Below are positions 60,999-64,000 of a DNA stretch of 64,000 nt, in pieces; the stretch's first letter is position 1, and the number at the start of each line of letters is the position of its first letter. The position numbers and the translations under genes were made by a program. The notes under the pieces are model-generated. The model made no database searches. It had not been told where the DNA came from and was given only the letters and a program-made list of their open reading frames with translations. Origin of the DNA: Oricola nitratireducens (GTDB taxonomy: Bacteria > Pseudomonadota > Alphaproteobacteria > Rhizobiales > Rhizobiaceae); NCBI RefSeq assembly GCF_014904745.1, contig NZ_JACZCS010000010.1, forward strand, positions 1 to 64,000, written 5' to 3'.

Positions 60999-62522
60999 AT
61001 GAACTCGACTACACGACGTGGTTTTCTCGCTGGAAGCGTTGCCGCCGGTTGCCTCGCTGCAGCCCAGGTGCTGGTTCCGGCACGAGCGCGCGCGGCGACC
61101 GAAGCGAAGACTCTTCGCGTCGTTCGCCGCAGCCTTGATATTGGCGGGCGTTCGGGCAGCGCGCTTGGCCTGATGGATGGGTCGGGACGACTCGGCCTCA
61201 CGCTCGATCCCGGGCAAAGCTTCCGTGTCGATCTGACGAACGAGCTCGACGTCGAGACCATCATCCACTGGCATGGCCAGATCCCGCCAAACGCGCAGGA
61301 CGGGGTTTCAAATACCAATCCGATGCTCCAACCCTTCGAAACCCGTTCGTTCGATTTCGCTCCGCTGTCGGGGACATTCTGGATGCATGCTCACGTGCCC
61401 GCACAGGAGGTAGATCTTCTGGCCGCATCCTTGATAGTGCGAAGCGCGGAGGACGTGGCGGCGGACCGGCAGGAAGTCGTCATGTTCTTGCACGACTTTT
61501 CCTTCAAGTCCGGCGCCGAGGTTCTCGACGAAATCAGCCGCGGCATGGCGATGGATCATGGCGATGTTCAACAGGGCGGTCATGCAATGGGCGGAATGTC
61601 GGGAATGAACCATGGCACAGAAGGGACAATGCCCGAAATGCGCTCCGGAATGGATCAAATGATGGGCTTGATGCGGGGCATGGATCAGATGCCCGGAATG
61701 AGCATGGACCTGAATGACTTCGACTTCGATGCCTATATCGCCAACGATCGAACTTTGGACGATCCGGAGGTGATCGCTGTCGACCGTGGGGCACGTGTCC
61801 TGCTGCGGATCATCAATGCCGCGTCGATGACGGCGTTCTGGATCGATTTGGGCGAACTCGAAGGCCGCCTTGTCGCGGTGGATGGTCACCCGGTCGTGCC
61901 CCTGTCTGGACGACGTTTCGGATTGGCGCATGCGCAACGGCTGGACATAGAAATTACCGTGCCGGCCGTCGGGCACGCATTACCGATTTTGGCGCTTCGC
62001 GAAGGCGCCCGCGAGCGGACGGGAATCGTCCTGGCGCCGACCGGAGCCAAGGTTTCTGCTATCGCAACTACGTCCGATAGCGGTCATTCCGCCTTCTCCG
62101 GAGACATGACACAAGAGCTAGCTTTGCGCGCGGCAAGTCCTCTCGCCGCGCGGCCCGCCGACAGGAGCCACATGGTGATGCTCGGAGGAGCAATGATGCC
62201 CTATGTCTGGACGATCAACGGACAGATCTGGGGCAGTCACACGCCCATCGCGGTGAAGGCGGGCGAACGCGTTGAAATGATGTTTCACAACATGTCCATG
62301 ATGGCGCATCCGATGCATTTGCATGGCCACGTGTTCCAGGTGGTAGATGTGAATGGCCATCGGTTCGCCGGAGCGATGCGCGATACGGTACACGTGCCAC
62401 CCATGGGAATGGTCACCATAGCTTTCGATGCGGGGGAGATCGCGCCGTGGATGCTTCACTGCCATCACATGGCACATATGGCAACGGGCATGATGACAGA
62501 ACTGGACGTGCAGGCGGGATAG
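60999..62522 (+). CDS. Multicopper oxidase with Met-rich insert (CopA/CueO-like cuproxidase)
   Basis: A 507-residue periplasmic oxidase exported through the TAT pathway (RRGFLAGSVAAG). Copper ligands appear in order: HWHGQ (T2/T3), HAHVP (T3), HPMHLHGHVF (T1/T2/T3) and HCHHMAHMATGM (T1/T3). A Met/His/Gly-rich insert of about 60 residues (MAMDHGDVQQGGHAMGG ... MDQMMGLMRGM) is a typical Cu(I)-binding segment. It probably oxidises Cu(I) to the less toxic Cu(II) in the periplasm. It lies 40 bp after the second ATPase gene and 59 bp before the cytochrome b561 gene. Confidence 0.93.
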   Translation: MNSTTRRGFLAGSVAAGCLAAAQVLVPARARAATEAKTLRVVRRSLDIGGRSGSALGLMDGSGRLGLTLDPGQSFRVDLTNELDVETIIHWHGQIPPNAQDGVSNTNPMLQPFETRSFDFAPLSGTFWMHAHVPAQEVDLLAASLIVRSAEDVAADRQEVVMFLHDFSFKSGAEVLDEISRGMAMDHGDVQQGGHAMGGMSGMNHGTEGTMPEMRSGMDQMMGLMRGMDQMPGMSMDLNDFDFDAYIANDRTLDDPEVIAVDRGARVLLRIINAASMTAFWIDLGELEGRLVAVDGHPVVPLSGRRFGLAHAQRLDIEITVPAVGHALPILALREGARERTGIVLAPTGAKVSAIATTSDSGHSAFSGDMTQELALRAASPLAARPADRSHMVMLGGAMMPYVWTINGQIWGSHTPIAVKAGERVEMMFHNMSMMAHPMHLHGHVFQVVDVNGHRFAGAMRDTVHVPPMGMVTIAFDAGEIAPWMLHCHHMAHMATGMMTELDVQAG

Positions 62523-62581
62523 TCCTCGGTGCCGGAACCGGGTTGTGCGTTATGATCACGAACTGAAATCGGAGTGCGGCA

Positions 62582-63082
62582 GTGACAGGAACGTCAGGTG
62601 GAAATCACGTGCAGCGCCCCTATACACAACTGCAAATAGCGCTGCATTGGTTTGTTGTGCTTCTGATTTTCGGGCAATGGTACACGTCGAGCGCGATACC
62701 CCGAACACACAATCCTCTGCTTCCTCCGTCGGAATCAGATTTGATACAGCATGCCATTCATACCTATGCCGGCGTGCTCATCGGTGGGGTAATGGCGATT
62801 AGGCTAATGCTGGCGCATGCGAGTTACCGTCGGCGGCCGCCAATGCATCTGGCCTTGACGGAACGCCTGGCGTCGATCGTTCACGGTGGGCTCTATCTCG
62901 CGGTTCTGTGCCAAGTCACTGCAGGCTTTGTCACGACTTATCTCTGGGGGCCTGCGCGGGTGATCCATGCGTTTTTTTGGGATGTCATTCTGATACTTGC
63001 ATCGGTCCACATCGCCGCCGCCGCCTATCACCTGACACGCGGCGACGGTGTGTTCCGGCGGATGATCCCGTGGCTTCGATGA
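62582..63082 (+). CDS. Cytochrome b561 (di-heme membrane protein)
   Basis: A 166-residue, four-helix protein (LHWFVVLLIFGQWYTSS and VILILASVHIAAAAYH among the helices). Histidines in QIALHWFVV, HAIHTYAG and SVHIAAAAYHLTRG correspond to heme ligands of the b561/CybB family. It begins with GTG 62582. This family passes electrons across the inner membrane, often to superoxide or quinones; in this context it may reoxidise or reduce components of the copper module. It ends the copper gene run, followed by a tRNA gene on the opposite strand. Confidence 0.85.
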   Translation: MTGTSGGNHVQRPYTQLQIALHWFVVLLIFGQWYTSSAIPRTHNPLLPPSESDLIQHAIHTYAGVLIGGVMAIRLMLAHASYRRRPPMHLALTERLASIVHGGLYLAVLCQVTAGFVTTYLWGPARVIHAFFWDVILILASVHIAAAAYHLTRGDGVFRRMIPWLR

Positions 63083-63105
63083 ATCAGCGGGCTCGTTTAG
63101 GTTTT

Positions 63106-63182
63106 TGGGGCCCTCGGTAGGATTCGAACCTCCATCTTCCTGACAACAATTCAGGTGCTCTACCGATTTGAGCTACGAGGGC
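63106..63182 (-). tRNA. tRNA, predicted Thr(TGT), atypical
   Basis: A complete cloverleaf can be folded on the minus strand: acceptor GCCCTCG / CGAGGGC (7 bp perfect), D-arm GCTC/GAGC, anticodon arm CCTGA / TCAGG with loop ATTGTTG (anticodon TGT), T-arm GGAGG / CCTAC (one mismatch) around TTCGAAT, discriminator C and encoded CCA. Anticodon TGT specifies Thr, but base 37 is T where a purine is usual, and the acceptor stem differs from usual tRNA-Thr. It is probably an island-borne or degenerating tRNA. Confidence 0.7.
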
Positions 63183-63643
63183 TAACCGGGCGACAATCCT
63201 CGTTCCGATTCGTGAAAAAATCATTTTCTATCCGGAACTTCACAATGCTGGATCACGGAAAACGTGCGAAGTGCCGCAATCAGTGAGGCATCTCTCCGCG
63301 TGCCAATGCCAAGTGGTGTGCCTGGTGGTGCGCCCCAAGGCCATCGAGCTAATGAATCCTAGCGCGAGAATACGGGTTGTATCCCCGGTCGCCGTCAGGA
63401 CGGCGCCGTTTTCGGTTTTCTCCGCCTTGGAGTTCCGGCCATCTCCGCGAACAATGGATCTCTTCCGCCCAAGGGGCATTGGCAGGAACTCGCGGCCGAG
63501 CTGGGCGTAAGCCGCGAGGCGCTCTACCGGGAGTTCGCCAGGCGCAGTCCGCGTTCGGGAGCGCTATCAGAGTCCTTGAATTGACCTTCCACTTGCCGGA
63601 ACGTTTAGATTTCTCCGCTCTGTCGAAATCGGGAGCCCGATAA
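63183..63643. other. 461-bp stretch between the tRNA and the last gene
   Basis: Only a Crp/Fnr-type relic (63456-63584, separate entry) is recognisable. Other open frames here lack any family pattern. Confidence 0.5.
63456..63584 (+). pseudogene. Relic of a Crp/Fnr-type helix-turn-helix regulator
   Basis: The frame encodes GSLPPKGHWQELAAELGVS followed by REALYREFARRSP, the winged helix-turn-helix end of Crp/Fnr regulators (LAAELGVSREALYRE). The cAMP-binding-like domain expected upstream is missing and no start codon is in position. It ends in a TGA at 63582. Confidence 0.55.
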
Positions 63644-64000
63644 TGCGCGGCATCACGAACCAACCTGAATTCGGTGTGGTCGTCTTTTCATTCCTTCTGC
63701 ATTTTGTCTGGGAGTATCTGCAGGCGCCGACATATGCCGGCATGACCGACCTGCCCCACTGGGAAGGGGTCAAGCTCTGCACCTCCGCCACGATCGGCGA
63801 TGTCGGTTTCGCACTGACCGCTTTCTGGATCGCCAGCGCGGCGGCGCGGTCTCGCTACTGGATCATTGATCCGCAACCGCTGCATTCGCTGCTGAATCTT
63901 GGCGCCGGCATCGCGCTGACGGTCGGCTTCGAGTACTACTACACGCAGGTAACCATGCGCTGGAGCTACTCGGACCTAATGCCTATGGTGCCGCCGTTCG
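63644..64000 (+). CDS. Integral membrane protein, truncated by window end
   Basis: 119 codons are visible (MRGITNQPEFGVVVFSFLLHFVWEYLQ...). There are about three hydrophobic helices (VVVFSFLLHFVWEYLQ, ATIGDVGFALTAFWIASAAA, LGAGIALTVGFEYYY). Conserved-looking features are HFVWEYLQAP and HSLLNLGAG. I do not recognise a family with confidence. It is on the same strand as the copper genes and may be a further island gene. Confidence 0.7.

Noticed and set aside
63106-63182. Reading the tRNA as Asn(GTT)
   Set aside because: The perfect five-base anticodon stem fixes the loop as ATTGTTG, which puts TGT, not GTT, at positions 34-36.
1-64000. CRISPR array
   Set aside because: No regularly spaced direct repeats were seen anywhere in the window.

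Overview
The window (about 62% G+C over most of its length) looks like the chromosome of an alphaproteobacterium, most likely of the order Hyphomicrobiales (Rhizobiales). The evidence is gene content and order: clpP, clpX, lon and hup in a row on one strand; rplM-rpsI followed by agmatinase and argC; a class I PHA synthase; ctaA followed by a DUF2842 gene; and a succinoglycan/ExoP-type polysaccharide locus. No genus can be named from the sequence alone. The core backbone (2.36-38.76 kb) is interrupted or bounded by three patches of accessory DNA.

Layout. 0-2.36 kb: right end of an integrated element, with an excisionase-like gene, a tyrosine integrase and a 48-bp copy of the 3' half of tRNA-Val(TAC), i.e. 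an attachment site. 2.5-24.6 kb: housekeeping block with a D,D-carboxypeptidase, HU, Lon, ClpX, ClpP, an FAD amine oxidase with a cupin partner, O-acetylhomoserine sulfhydrylase, enoyl-CoA hydratase, ribosomal proteins L13 and S9, an MFS exporter, agmatinase, ArgC, a CBS protein and PhaC. 24.6-26.8 kb: a small AT-richer patch flanked by gene relics (an argC-like tail and a possible tyrosine-recombinase tail). It holds a two-gene operon of a 2-oxoglutarate/Fe(II) oxygenase-like protein and a HEPN-like, zinc-ribbon protein. 26.9-38.8 kb: heme A synthase and an exopolysaccharide locus (deacetylase, GNAT, Wzz/ExoP, Wza, glycosyltransferase, initiating sugar transferase, polymerase/ligase).

38.76 kb to the end: a large island. 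It begins at a 25-nt remnant of a tRNA-Pro 3' end, which supplies the last codons of the polymerase gene. Next comes an operon of three tandem tyrosine recombinases plus a coiled-coil fourth gene (recombinase-in-trio / Tn554-like), then an intact IS3-family (IS407-type) element. After it is a four-gene cluster of TIR, ThsB-like TIR, double-TIR and SLOG proteins, whose last three genes are joined by 4-bp start-stop overlaps. It reads as a Thoeris-related, nucleotide-signalling defence system of unusual composition and is the best candidate here for an undescribed system.

The rest of the island is copper homeostasis. Two divergent CueR-type promoters drive copZ-DUF302-APC permease-small membrane protein to the left and copA-cueR to the right. 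Further right are a small His/Cys-containing membrane protein, two c-type cytochromes, a Rieske protein, a second copper ATPase, a Met-rich multicopper oxidase and a cytochrome b561. The likely logic is cytoplasmic Cu(I) sensing (CueR), chaperoning (CopZ), export (two P1B ATPases) and periplasmic oxidation (multicopper oxidase), with an unusual redox module in between. An atypical tRNA gene, a Crp/Fnr-type relic and the start of a membrane protein close the window.
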